In this document: one piece after another, positions 43,631 to 51,390 of the stretch
How positions within the stretch are numbered: position 1 is the first letter of the stretch
Layout: each line of letters begins with the position of its first letter
Assembly: GCA_964354365.1 (NCBI GenBank)
Contig: CAYGZM010000006.1
Span: 1 to 62,903 of the forward strand
Length of the DNA: 62,903 nucleotides
Direction: 5' to 3'
Source: CAYGZM01 sp964354365
GTDB taxonomy: Bacteria > Planctomycetota > Phycisphaerae > Sedimentisphaerales > Anaerobacaceae
Notes under the pieces: generated by a model
Database searches by the model: none
Told to the model about the DNA's origin: nothing
What the model saw: the letters and a program-made list of their open reading frames with translations, nothing else
Translations under genes and position numbers: made by a program

Positions 43631-45454
43631 ATGAGATCGAGACATCTTGCCAGTTTAGCTGCCCTCATAGGTGCAGTAGTGATTATTGGCGCTCGTGCTT
43701 ATACGAAAGCAGCACCTGCAAGAGAGCCAATAGAGCAAGGTGCTGCAACCACGTCTGTTTCCGGGACTATCAGGGACGAGAATGGGGATCCCTTGGGGCG
43801 CGTGAAAGTATCTTCGTTGAAAGGAATCGTATTTACGAACGCCGAAGGCATCTATCGTATTGACGGATTTGGGCTTGAAATTTGTGAGTTGGTAGCCTCG
43901 AAAGACGGTTACATCCCATGCCGCGTAAGAGTTCCAATTCAAGACCTCAACGATCGGACCACTAAACAAGACCTTGTATTATCCTTCCGAAGGAAGCTAA
44001 GATTCCGCTACATGATAAGTCCGGAAGGGAGAGACGATTTTAGCGATCCTGATGCAGCAAACGGAGTAGAAGAGTTCCTCGTTGACGAGGAGTATCGCGC
44101 AATTTCTCCGAATCAGATTAATAATGACAGCTTCAAGGAGTTTGTGGACGTGGCGCGCCTCGGTTTCCGAGTAAATGAAGACAAATTAACACTGCACAAC
44201 TTTGATCCGCCGATCTTTTACAAATCCCTTCCTTCGTCTTCGGAAGAATTTGAAGCGATCAGCAGCGTCGGCGCAGCAAGCCCCAGGTCATGGGTTTGCC
44301 CTCCAATTCAACAGGGAGACATAATCCTGATTGACGCAGTGAAGGCCAGTGGTTATACGCTTAAGATTTTATTTGAACAGGTCCAAACCCTCAAGCCATC
44401 CGAATATAAGCCGTCTCCTAAGGCCCAGCCAACGACACTGAAGATATGCTATGCCGATTTCCCGCCGCATTTGCAGGCAATCCTCGATAAGAGACAAGCT
44501 GAGCTGCAGACCAACGGAGACATCTGTATAGCAGGAAGAGTCAAGCTCGGTGACGGCGCGCCCATTACGAGCGGAAAAGACATTAAGGTCAACCTGCATC
44601 ACAATGTTGACATACCCCTCGAAGTATATGAAGGCGGATGGTTCGTCATGGGCAAAGCCGACGCAATATACACCGTAGGGCCTGAAAAAGGCTTCGTTCT
44701 GCGAGCTTTTGGATACGATCCTATCGACGCATCTATAACCATATTGAATAAGGAAATAACCTACGTCGGTTTTGAGATGGATAAGACTCCGCCCGATAGA
44801 CTGGCTTCTATCAAAGGCGTAGTCAGAGACGTCCATAACCGCCCGGTGGAAGGAGCGCGCATTCGAATTTCTTTCCCATTCGCCTATGGAGGGCCAACAC
44901 CTGAGAAGATAACACAAACAGACCCGAACGGTGAATATTCTTTTGAGGGCCTCTCCGGCGCCGAATATTATGTTCGCTTCGACAAGTCAGGCTATGCTTC
45001 TGATTCGGACAGATTCACGCCGCCGGAGGGCGGGACCGCCTTAAAGGGCCTTAAACTGTACCCGATCCATAAGATTGTCATTGACTATGTCTATCAAGCA
45101 GACGGCTCGCGCAGTTTTACCTCCGGCAACCTTCAGACCGGGACTATCGAGTGGAATCTTGTAAAACACGGCGTTGTCGATTTTTCTGAAGGACAAGCTA
45201 AAAGACGAGGCTCGAGCGATGACATCCTACTACGTCAGGAACAGGGTGTACTGAAATTTGACATCTTCGATGAAAGAAATGGCAATGGTTTCTACGATGC
45301 CGGAGCCGTTCCTTTTGATTCGGTCACTGAAGCTGCTCAAACGGGCTATATCACGCGCGGCAGACGCTGCAAAGTCGGCCACGTCTATGTAGTGCGTACA
45401 ATTGAAGAAGGCAACTACGCAAAGTTCATTGTAAAAAGCCTGGAGGCCTTCTAA
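43631..45454 (+). CDS. secreted carboxypeptidase-regulatory-like protein
   Basis: The 607-aa protein has an N-terminal signal/anchor segment and two CarboxypepD_reg-like beta-sandwich modules. One is near residues 45-100 (VSGTIRDENGDPLGRVKVSS) and one near 395-460 (IKGVVRDVHNRPVEGARIRIS). Between them is a globular region of unknown fold. Such modules are usually found on surface or periplasmic proteins. No catalytic peptidase motif is present. Confidence 0.75.
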   Translation: MRSRHLASLAALIGAVVIIGARAYTKAAPAREPIEQGAATTSVSGTIRDENGDPLGRVKVSSLKGIVFTNAEGIYRIDGFGLEICELVASKDGYIPCRVRVPIQDLNDRTTKQDLVLSFRRKLRFRYMISPEGRDDFSDPDAANGVEEFLVDEEYRAISPNQINNDSFKEFVDVARLGFRVNEDKLTLHNFDPPIFYKSLPSSSEEFEAISSVGAASPRSWVCPPIQQGDIILIDAVKASGYTLKILFEQVQTLKPSEYKPSPKAQPTTLKICYADFPPHLQAILDKRQAELQTNGDICIAGRVKLGDGAPITSGKDIKVNLHHNVDIPLEVYEGGWFVMGKADAIYTVGPEKGFVLRAFGYDPIDASITILNKEITYVGFEMDKTPPDRLASIKGVVRDVHNRPVEGARIRISFPFAYGGPTPEKITQTDPNGEYSFEGLSGAEYYVRFDKSGYASDSDRFTPPEGGTALKGLKLYPIHKIVIDYVYQADGSRSFTSGNLQTGTIEWNLVKHGVVDFSEGQAKRRGSSDDILLRQEQGVLKFDIFDERNGNGFYDAGAVPFDSVTEAAQTGYITRGRRCKVGHVYVVRTIEEGNYAKFIVKSLEAF

Positions 45455-45627
45455 CGGCGTTTGTGTTGCTCTATATCAGTATGCAACTAACTGAACTGGA
45501 GACCATAGGACCTGAAGACAGCCGCCTGTTTTACTTGCCCATCTCAATCTCCCATCTACAGCCGGGATGTTGTTAATCGGTGTCAACTTGTGTCTTGGGT
45601 ATCCGTGTTGCAGAGGAATATTTTCAC

Positions 45628-45656
45628 TTGACACTGAACTCCAAATATAGTATAAT
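45628..45656 (+). promoter_or_regulatory. consensus sigma-70-type promoter upstream of dnaK
   Basis: TTGACA, 17-base spacer, TATAAT, a perfect match to the vegetative consensus. It lies 662 bases before the dnaK start (-10 end to ATG distance about 668), with a good GAGAGG ribosome site for the ORF at 45685. No CIRCE element or sigma-32-type box was seen. Confidence 0.85.
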
Positions 45657-45889
45657 ACACATCTAACATAATGAGAGGTAATCAATGGCAAAGCAAAGCG
45701 TAGGTCCCGACCCATCGGATATGAAACAAACTCAAAGCACCGGCCATCAGGTATTCAGCATCTTACCCACTTTGCCTAAATCGCCATATCTCTCTGTCCT
45801 CCGGCATCCGTATTCTACATTCTGTCTTTTTCGTCCCTTTCCACCATCGCGGCAACGAACCGCCCTCTACAATCAGCCCACTTCTTTGC

Positions 45890-45993
45890 AAAACAAACCC
45901 AATTCTCTCAACACCGAATTCAACGCAACCATCTTCGCAACAAAGCTTTACAGGAAAAACCGGCCCGACCAGGCGAGGAAAAACAAACCCAAT
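45890..45993 (+). repeat. AAACAAACCCAAT repeat region
   Basis: The unit AAAACAAACCCAAT occurs at 45890-45903 and 45980-45993, each followed by a C/A-rich segment ending in CCAATTC or CCGAATTC. This matches the recurring low-complexity repeats that produce spurious KPNQ/KANF-type ORFs in planctomycete genomes (known from general annotation experience, not checked). Confidence 0.55.
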
Positions 45994-46194
45994 CAAAGCC
46001 AATTCACCCGCAACACGCAATACGCAATGCGACATACAAATCGTGAGTCTGTCGAGCCTGCCAAAATGGCACGGAAAATCGACCTCTTCAAGACCCAGAA
46101 TCCACGCCTGGAAATACCTAACCCCTTAACACACAAGAGCTTAAATGACTTCGGCTCGGTGCTTCGCCCAACTGGCACGCCTTTTGCACATAAA

Positions 46195-46298
46195 TTTGCC
46201 ACGAAGCCACCAAGACACAAAGAAACTATAATGCAGAAATGTAGAAACTCTTCGTGTCCCCGTTTGGCGTCCCTGGGGCTTCGTGCCTTTGTGGCAAA
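46195..46298. repeat. inverted repeat just upstream of dnaK
   Basis: TTTGCCACGAAGCCACC and the complement of CTTCGTGCCTTTGTGGCAAA form the arms, with GACAC/GTGTC inside. The element ends 26 bases before the dnaK ATG, so it would be part of the dnaK leader RNA. Confidence 0.65.
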
Positions 46299-46324
46299 GA
46301 AATTGAAACGAAAGGAATTTTATC

Positions 46325-48259
46325 ATGGCTAAAATCATTGGAATAGATTTGGGAACGACAAATTCGGTGGTGGCCGTAATGGAAGGCTCCGCCCCAAAGG
46401 TCCTGATCAATTCATCCGGCTCGAGGCTGACACCGTCGGTCGTCGGCTTTACGGACAAGGGCGAGCGGCTCGTCGGGCAGATTGCACGCCACCAGCAGGT
46501 CACCAATCCCGAAAACACCGTATTCTCAATAAAACGTTTCATGGGCCGCAGACACCACGAAGTCTCCGCCGAAGAGAAGATTGTCCCCTACAAAATCACC
46601 GGCGCTTCGGATGAGCTGGTCAAGGTCGCGGTGCGCGGGAAAAAATACACCCCCCCTGAGGTCTCTGCAATGATTCTGCAGGACCTCAAAAAGACCGCCG
46701 AAGATTATCTGGGTGAGACGGTCACCAAGGCCGTTATCACCGTACCTGCCTACTTCAACGACTCCCAGCGACAGGCAACCAAAGACGCCGGAAAGATTGC
46801 CGGACTCGAAGTCGAGCGAATCATCAACGAGCCGACCGCCGCGGCGCTTGCCTACGGCCTCGAAAAGAAAAGGAATGAAAAGGTCGCTATCTTCGATTTC
46901 GGAGGCGGCACCTTTGACATCTCCATTCTCGATATCGGCGACAATGTATTTGAAGTTCTCAGCACTAACGGCGATACGCATCTCGGCGGCGACGACCTCG
47001 ACGCAGTGCTCATAAACTATTTGGCCGACCAGTTCAAAAAGACCGAAGGCATCGACTTGCGCACCGACCCGATGGCCCATCAACGCCTCAAGGAGGCCGC
47101 AGAGAAGGCAAAATGCGAGCTGAGCACACAGGTTGAAGCCACGGTGAACCTCCCGTTCATCACCGCCGACGCCAAAGGCCCGAAACATCTGCAGATCACC
47201 ATCACCCGCAGCAAATTCGAGTCGCTCGTTGAGCCTGTCTTCGACCGCCTGAAAGGCCCCTGCCATAGAGCGATCGACGATGCCAAGCTAAAGGCCGGCG
47301 AAATCGCCGAGGTCCTGCTCGTCGGAGGCTCCACCAGAATCCCCAAGGTCCAGGAAATCGCCAGGGACATCTTCGACAAGGAGCCGAATAAGAGCTTAAA
47401 TCCCGACGAGGTCGTTGCGCTCGGCGCCGCCATTCAGGGCGCGGTTCTGGCCGGCGATGCAGGCGTCAAGGATATTCTGCTCCTCGACGTCACGCCGCTT
47501 TCGTTAGGAGTCGAGACCCTCGGCGGAGTGATGACCAAGCTCATCGAGCGAAACACCACCATCCCAACCAGCAAGAAAGAAATCTTCTCGACTGCAGCCG
47601 ACAGCCAGACCACCGTCGATATCCACATCCTGCAGGGCGAGAGAGAATTCGCAAGGGACAACCGCACGCTCGGCAGATTCCAACTGGCCGATATTCCCCC
47701 CTCGCCGCGAGGCATCCCGCAGATTGAGGTCGCATTCGATATCGACGCCAACGGCATTCTCAACGTCTCGGCAAAAGACCTCGGCACAAGCAAGCAGCAG
47801 TCCATCGAGATTAAGTCCAGCTCGGGCCTGAGCGAGCAGGAAATCGAAAAGATGACAAAGGACGCCGAGTCCCACGCCGAGGAAGACAAAAAGAAAAGAC
47901 AGGTCGTTGACCTCAAGAATCAGGCCGACCAGTTGATCTATTCAACAGAAAAAACGCTCAAAGAGCACGGCGAGAAGGTCTCCACCGAGACCCGCAGCAA
48001 TATAGAAAACGCCGTCAACAACCTCAAAGAAGCCGTCAAAGGCGAAAACGGCGACGCCATCAAGAAGGCCATCGAGAATCTCGGCGAGGCTTCCCAGGAG
48101 CTCGGCAAGACGCTTTACGAGGAGGCGGCCAAAAAACGGGCTGCTTCAGCACCGACCGGCGAAGCCGCAGGCAAGGCCTCTCCGCCCCCGGAAGGCGAGG
48201 TCAAGAGAAAAGGCGGCGACGATGTTATCGACGCCGAGTTCGAGGCTAAAGACGGCTAA
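46325..48259 (+). CDS. dnaK: molecular chaperone DnaK (Hsp70)
   Basis: DnaK is the ATP-driven Hsp70 that binds exposed hydrophobic segments. The 644-aa protein has IIGIDLGTTNSVVAVMEG at the start, the ATPase signatures FDFGGGTFDISILDIG and LLVGGSTRIPKVQEI, the linker DVTPLSLGVET and the substrate domain with an acidic end. It lacks the terminal EEVD and ends in DAEFEAKDG, as bacterial DnaK usually does. AAAGGAA precedes the ATG. grpE and dnaJ are not adjacent. Confidence 0.97.
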   Translation: MAKIIGIDLGTTNSVVAVMEGSAPKVLINSSGSRLTPSVVGFTDKGERLVGQIARHQQVTNPENTVFSIKRFMGRRHHEVSAEEKIVPYKITGASDELVKVAVRGKKYTPPEVSAMILQDLKKTAEDYLGETVTKAVITVPAYFNDSQRQATKDAGKIAGLEVERIINEPTAAALAYGLEKKRNEKVAIFDFGGGTFDISILDIGDNVFEVLSTNGDTHLGGDDLDAVLINYLADQFKKTEGIDLRTDPMAHQRLKEAAEKAKCELSTQVEATVNLPFITADAKGPKHLQITITRSKFESLVEPVFDRLKGPCHRAIDDAKLKAGEIAEVLLVGGSTRIPKVQEIARDIFDKEPNKSLNPDEVVALGAAIQGAVLAGDAGVKDILLLDVTPLSLGVETLGGVMTKLIERNTTIPTSKKEIFSTAADSQTTVDIHILQGEREFARDNRTLGRFQLADIPPSPRGIPQIEVAFDIDANGILNVSAKDLGTSKQQSIEIKSSSGLSEQEIEKMTKDAESHAEEDKKKRQVVDLKNQADQLIYSTEKTLKEHGEKVSTETRSNIENAVNNLKEAVKGENGDAIKKAIENLGEASQELGKTLYEEAAKKRAASAPTGEAAGKASPPPEGEVKRKGGDDVIDAEFEAKDG

Positions 48260-48266
48260 GCGAAAC

Positions 48267-49358
48267 TCAACGTGAGACTCTCAGGTGCTTGAAGAAAAAC
48301 TCCAGCATCCTCTCGTTGACCGCATCGCCGGCAAGCGACGGGTCTTCGTCTCTCAACAGCATCTCACACTCGACGCCGACCTGCTTGCACTTGTCCCTGA
48401 TTGCAATGCTGTGTCTGGGGTGATGAACATAGTGGCCGTGGTCGGTCGGTTCGGTGTTCTTCCCGGCCGTATGTAGAAACACAGGCGCATCATCCTTAGT
48501 CAGCAGCCCGTACATGTCCAAATCGGCGCGAATCGCTCTGCCTTTCTCGCCGGACACCTCGTTGGGGTCTTTCAAGCCATACATGCTCAGTATCTTCGAG
48601 GCCATATTCTCTCTCGTCCCGGGATACTCGCCGATAAACTCCGCCCAGCGTTCAAAATCATAGGAGAATTGCCCGTTGAGCGAACCGGCGGCGCTCAGCC
48701 GTGTCAATTCACGCAGCACCGGGTCTTTACTCTTGGGATCCGCCAGGTCGTCGTGGAAGGCAAGCCACGGCGATGTTCCCGCCCCGGCCGAGCCGCCATA
48801 GGAGGCAATCCGCTTCTTGTCGATGTTGTACTTCGAGCAATTGAAGCGGAGAAACTGAATCGCTCGGGCGGAGTCGCGCAGAATATCCGGCAGCGGCGCA
48901 TGCTCAAGAAAGCGATAGTTGATGGCGGCAACCGAAACTTTCGACTGCAGGCACTTATCGACTATGGCAGGGTTCACGCCCTTCTTGTCGCCGCCAACAA
49001 ATCCGCCGCCGTGGATATAGACCACTAACGGCGTGGGCTTGTCGGACTTGGCCTGGTAGATGTCGAGCACGTTCCGCTCGTGCGGCCCATATTTGACGTC
49101 GGCAAAGGTGGGCTTGGGACGGCTCTCGTTGGCGTCAACCTTGCGGTCGGCTTTCTCCTGCCGCCCGCGCTGCTTTTCCCTAAAGACCTTGGCCTCCGAC
49201 GGCGTCAGAATTCCGTCCCCGTTGGCGTCGGCCTTTGGGTAGCGCTGCAACAGCTTCTGGAGCTTTGCATTATTGCTGGAGTCGGCCTCGGCCCAGCATA
49301 GCCCGCAGACAAACGCGCACACAAACACAGTCACAATAACCGTTTTTCGCAAATCCAT
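48267..49358 (-). CDS. secreted alpha/beta-hydrolase with EF-hand
   Basis: The 363-aa protein has a signal peptide, then one EF-hand calcium loop (DANGDGILTPSEA, near residues 46-58), then an esterase/lipase of the hormone-sensitive type. Motifs seen are the oxyanion YIHGGGFVGG and the nucleophile in SYGGSAGAGT. The serine nucleophile is followed by an unusual Gly-Ala-Gly. A C-terminal His sits around HGHYVHHPRH. Substrate unknown. It converges with dnaK with only seven bases between stops. Confidence 0.85.
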   Translation of the reverse strand: MDLRKTVIVTVFVCAFVCGLCWAEADSSNNAKLQKLLQRYPKADANGDGILTPSEAKVFREKQRGRQEKADRKVDANESRPKPTFADVKYGPHERNVLDIYQAKSDKPTPLVVYIHGGGFVGGDKKGVNPAIVDKCLQSKVSVAAINYRFLEHAPLPDILRDSARAIQFLRFNCSKYNIDKKRIASYGGSAGAGTSPWLAFHDDLADPKSKDPVLRELTRLSAAGSLNGQFSYDFERWAEFIGEYPGTRENMASKILSMYGLKDPNEVSGEKGRAIRADLDMYGLLTKDDAPVFLHTAGKNTEPTDHGHYVHHPRHSIAIRDKCKQVGVECEMLLRDEDPSLAGDAVNERMLEFFFKHLRVSR

Positions 49359-49387
49359 ATACGCCTTCTGTCAGCACATAATATGAG

Positions 49388-49460
49388 TTCTGCAAAATTG
49401 CAGGTAATCACCAAACGATTTTTTCTTTTCTAAGTAGGCCTAACCTGCAATTTTGCAGAA
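49388..49460. repeat. perfect 18-bp inverted repeat between mnmE and the esterase
   Basis: TTCTGCAAAATTGCAGGT at 49388-49405 is exactly complementary to ACCTGCAATTTTGCAGAA at 49443-49460, around a 37-base A/T-rich centre. Each arm is itself a 5-2-5 palindrome (TGCAA-AA-TTGCA). It sits 30 bases upstream of the esterase start. Confidence 0.85.
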
Positions 49461-49580
49461 GCCTTTACATAATAAAGGCCGGTTCTTCAACCAATTATCC
49501 TTGCACAACAATAATACCAGGATTGCCGAAAATTTTGAACAGCCTTCCAGTCGGCGTTATTTCTGCGCTCTTCGCCTCGG

Positions 49581-51062
49581 CTACTTGCCCACGCAGAAGC
49601 GGCTGAAAATCCTCTCTAATATCTGCTCGTCAACATCCGCGCCCCCGGGCTGCTCGATACCGCAAATACACTGGTGCGCAGCTCGCAGCATCATCGCCGC
49701 AACCTCCGCCCCGCCCTCGTCGCTCTCTGCCCGGAATCCATCGATTGCCCCACTAATGTTCTCAATCGCCTCGGTCACCGCTTGCCTGTGCCGTGCCGTC
49801 AGTGCGACGAGGCTTTGGACGTTCTCTGAAAAAGGCAGAGTCCGGGAGCCAAGCCCAAGGCCGCCTATCTCTTTGTCGATTGCCTCACGCAGCAGCTCTA
49901 TTCCGGCACCGGTTATCGCCGAAGCCGGCAAAAAGTCGGCCCCGAACAGACCCCTCAGCCCAGTGAGCCGACCAGCCATCGCCTTGTTATTGAGCAAGTC
50001 CGATTTTGTCGCGACCGGTATGACGGCCTTCGTGGGCACGCACTTGCGCACCGAGCAGTCCTCCGTCCAGTCGCCTTTTGACGCATCCACGCAAAACACA
50101 ACCACCGAGCTGTTTCGCAGAGCCTCAATAGCCGCCTGCTGCGCCAATTCATCAAGGATGCCCTCCGGCTCGCATATCAGCCCGGCACAATCGAACAGCA
50201 CACATCTACAATGTCTTAGCGTAAGCACGCCCGTCAGCACGTCCCTCGTGGTCTTGCGCTCGTGCGAAACGATGCTCCTTTGACTGCCCAAAAGCGCGTT
50301 GACAAGGCTGCTCTTGCCGGCGTTTGGCGCCCCGGCGACCCCGACAGCCGGCAAATCCATTACCGACTCGTAATTGATGCCGCCGGCAAGAAGGTCTTCA
50401 AGCTGCTTTCTAATCCCCTCAAGTCGTTCGACAGCCTCTTGCCGGCCTATAAACTCAATGTCCTCGCCGCTGAAATCCAGTCCCGCCTCGATTAAGCTCA
50501 AGCAGTCCATAATCGCCGATCGCGCCTGCCCGACAGATTCCGACAAGCGACCGCTCAAGAGTTGCTCAGCGGCGGCCAATTGAAACGTATTGGAGCTGAC
50601 GACGACCTCGTTGACCGCCTCGGCCTGCGCCAGATCAATCTTGCCGCTCAGATACGCCCTTGCCGTGAATTCGCCCGGCCCAGCCATCCTAAGACCTCCA
50701 CGCAGCAGTTTGCCAATCAACGCCTCGGCAACAGCAGGATTTGCAGCGATATGAATCTCCGCAATATCCTCGCCCGTGTAAGAGTGCGGCGCCAAGAATA
50801 AATACAGTGCAGCATCGACTCTCAGCTCCTCGTCAATCGCAACGTCCCCGCAGAAGACCCCGCCTTCTTTCTTGGGGACGAATCCGCTGAAAATCCGCCT
50901 GCAGACCTCGACAGTCTTATCTCCGGTAGTACGAACTATGGCCCTCGCCCCCCCACCCGGAGAACTGACTGCAACAATAGTGTCGTTCAGGTCGTAATTC
51001 GTATTTCGTCGCTCGTATCTCGTGAATTGAGAACTCAGAATGCTCCGTAGGTCAAACGTCAT
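49581..51062 (-). CDS. mnmE: tRNA modification GTPase MnmE
   Basis: MnmE with MnmG modifies wobble uridines. The 493-aa product has the N-terminal folate-binding domain (TIVAVSSPGGGARAIVRTTG), GTPase motifs GAPNAGKSSLVNALL, TTRDVLTG and TKSDLL, and the C-terminal FCVGK with the conserved Cys. The natural N-terminus (near YDLNDTIVAV) lacks ATG. The nearest in-frame ATG is at 51062 and lies inside an inverted-repeat element, adding about 28 unrelated residues. It follows yidC, as in many bacteria. Confidence 0.93.
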   Translation of the reverse strand: MTFDLRSILSSQFTRYERRNTNYDLNDTIVAVSSPGGGARAIVRTTGDKTVEVCRRIFSGFVPKKEGGVFCGDVAIDEELRVDAALYLFLAPHSYTGEDIAEIHIAANPAVAEALIGKLLRGGLRMAGPGEFTARAYLSGKIDLAQAEAVNEVVVSSNTFQLAAAEQLLSGRLSESVGQARSAIMDCLSLIEAGLDFSGEDIEFIGRQEAVERLEGIRKQLEDLLAGGINYESVMDLPAVGVAGAPNAGKSSLVNALLGSQRSIVSHERKTTRDVLTGVLTLRHCRCVLFDCAGLICEPEGILDELAQQAAIEALRNSSVVVFCVDASKGDWTEDCSVRKCVPTKAVIPVATKSDLLNNKAMAGRLTGLRGLFGADFLPASAITGAGIELLREAIDKEIGGLGLGSRTLPFSENVQSLVALTARHRQAVTEAIENISGAIDGFRAESDEGGAEVAAMMLRAAHQCICGIEQPGGADVDEQILERIFSRFCVGK

Positions 51063-51245
51063 TTCGACCGAAGTGAGCGCAGCGAACGGAGCGGAGAAAT
51101 CTTTTTTACTCAAACTGACCGGTTTTTAAGAAAACGGCACGATAAATCCTTATGCGACAGCAATATGACAAGGCGAACCGGTCAGTTTGAGTTTTTTACA
51201 GATTTCTCGACTCCGGCGGCTTCGCAGCCTGCGCTCGAAATGACG
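51057..51245. repeat. 189-bp composite inverted-repeat element
   Basis: The 11-bp ends CGTCATTTCGA and TCGAAATGACG are perfect complements. The interior is symmetric too: a 17-bp perfect arm pair ACTCAAACTGACCGGTT/AACCGGTCAGTTTGAGT flanks the centre, and GAGAAATC/GATTTCTC lie outside it. There is no ORF. It is a MITE-like insertion between yidC and mnmE, and its end carries the ATG used for mnmE. The sequence from 51246 to 51390 is A/T-rich and shows no gene. Confidence 0.8.
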
Positions 51246-51390
51246 CTTTATTTACTATTTCTACAGAGCACATTCAAAATACAGAATTTTGAATTCCTCC
51301 ACCCGTGACGGATTGAGCCGACTGTGACGAATCAAACCGCCCTTTTCGCGATTCGTGACTCATAATTCCAAATTCATAATTCGTCGCTGG

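Larger units (their letters stand above)
45685..46332 (+). other. doubtful repeat-derived ORF in the dnaK leader
   Basis: An ATG with GAGAGG and a perfect promoter opens a 215-codon frame. From about codon 70 on, the frame is made of dispersed repeats (KPNSLN, NKPNQSQF, RNTQYAMR) and a large inverted repeat. Its stop TAA overlaps the dnaK ATG by eight bases. The first 24 residues (MAKQSVGPDPSDMKQTQSTG) could be the remnant of a real small gene. The rest looks like sequence that happens to stay open. A protein of this composition is unlikely to fold. Confidence 0.35.

Noticed and set aside
45460..46325. CIRCE or sigma-32-type control of dnaK
   Set aside because: No TTAGCACTC/GAGTGCTAA pair and no CTTGAA/CCCAT-type boxes were seen.
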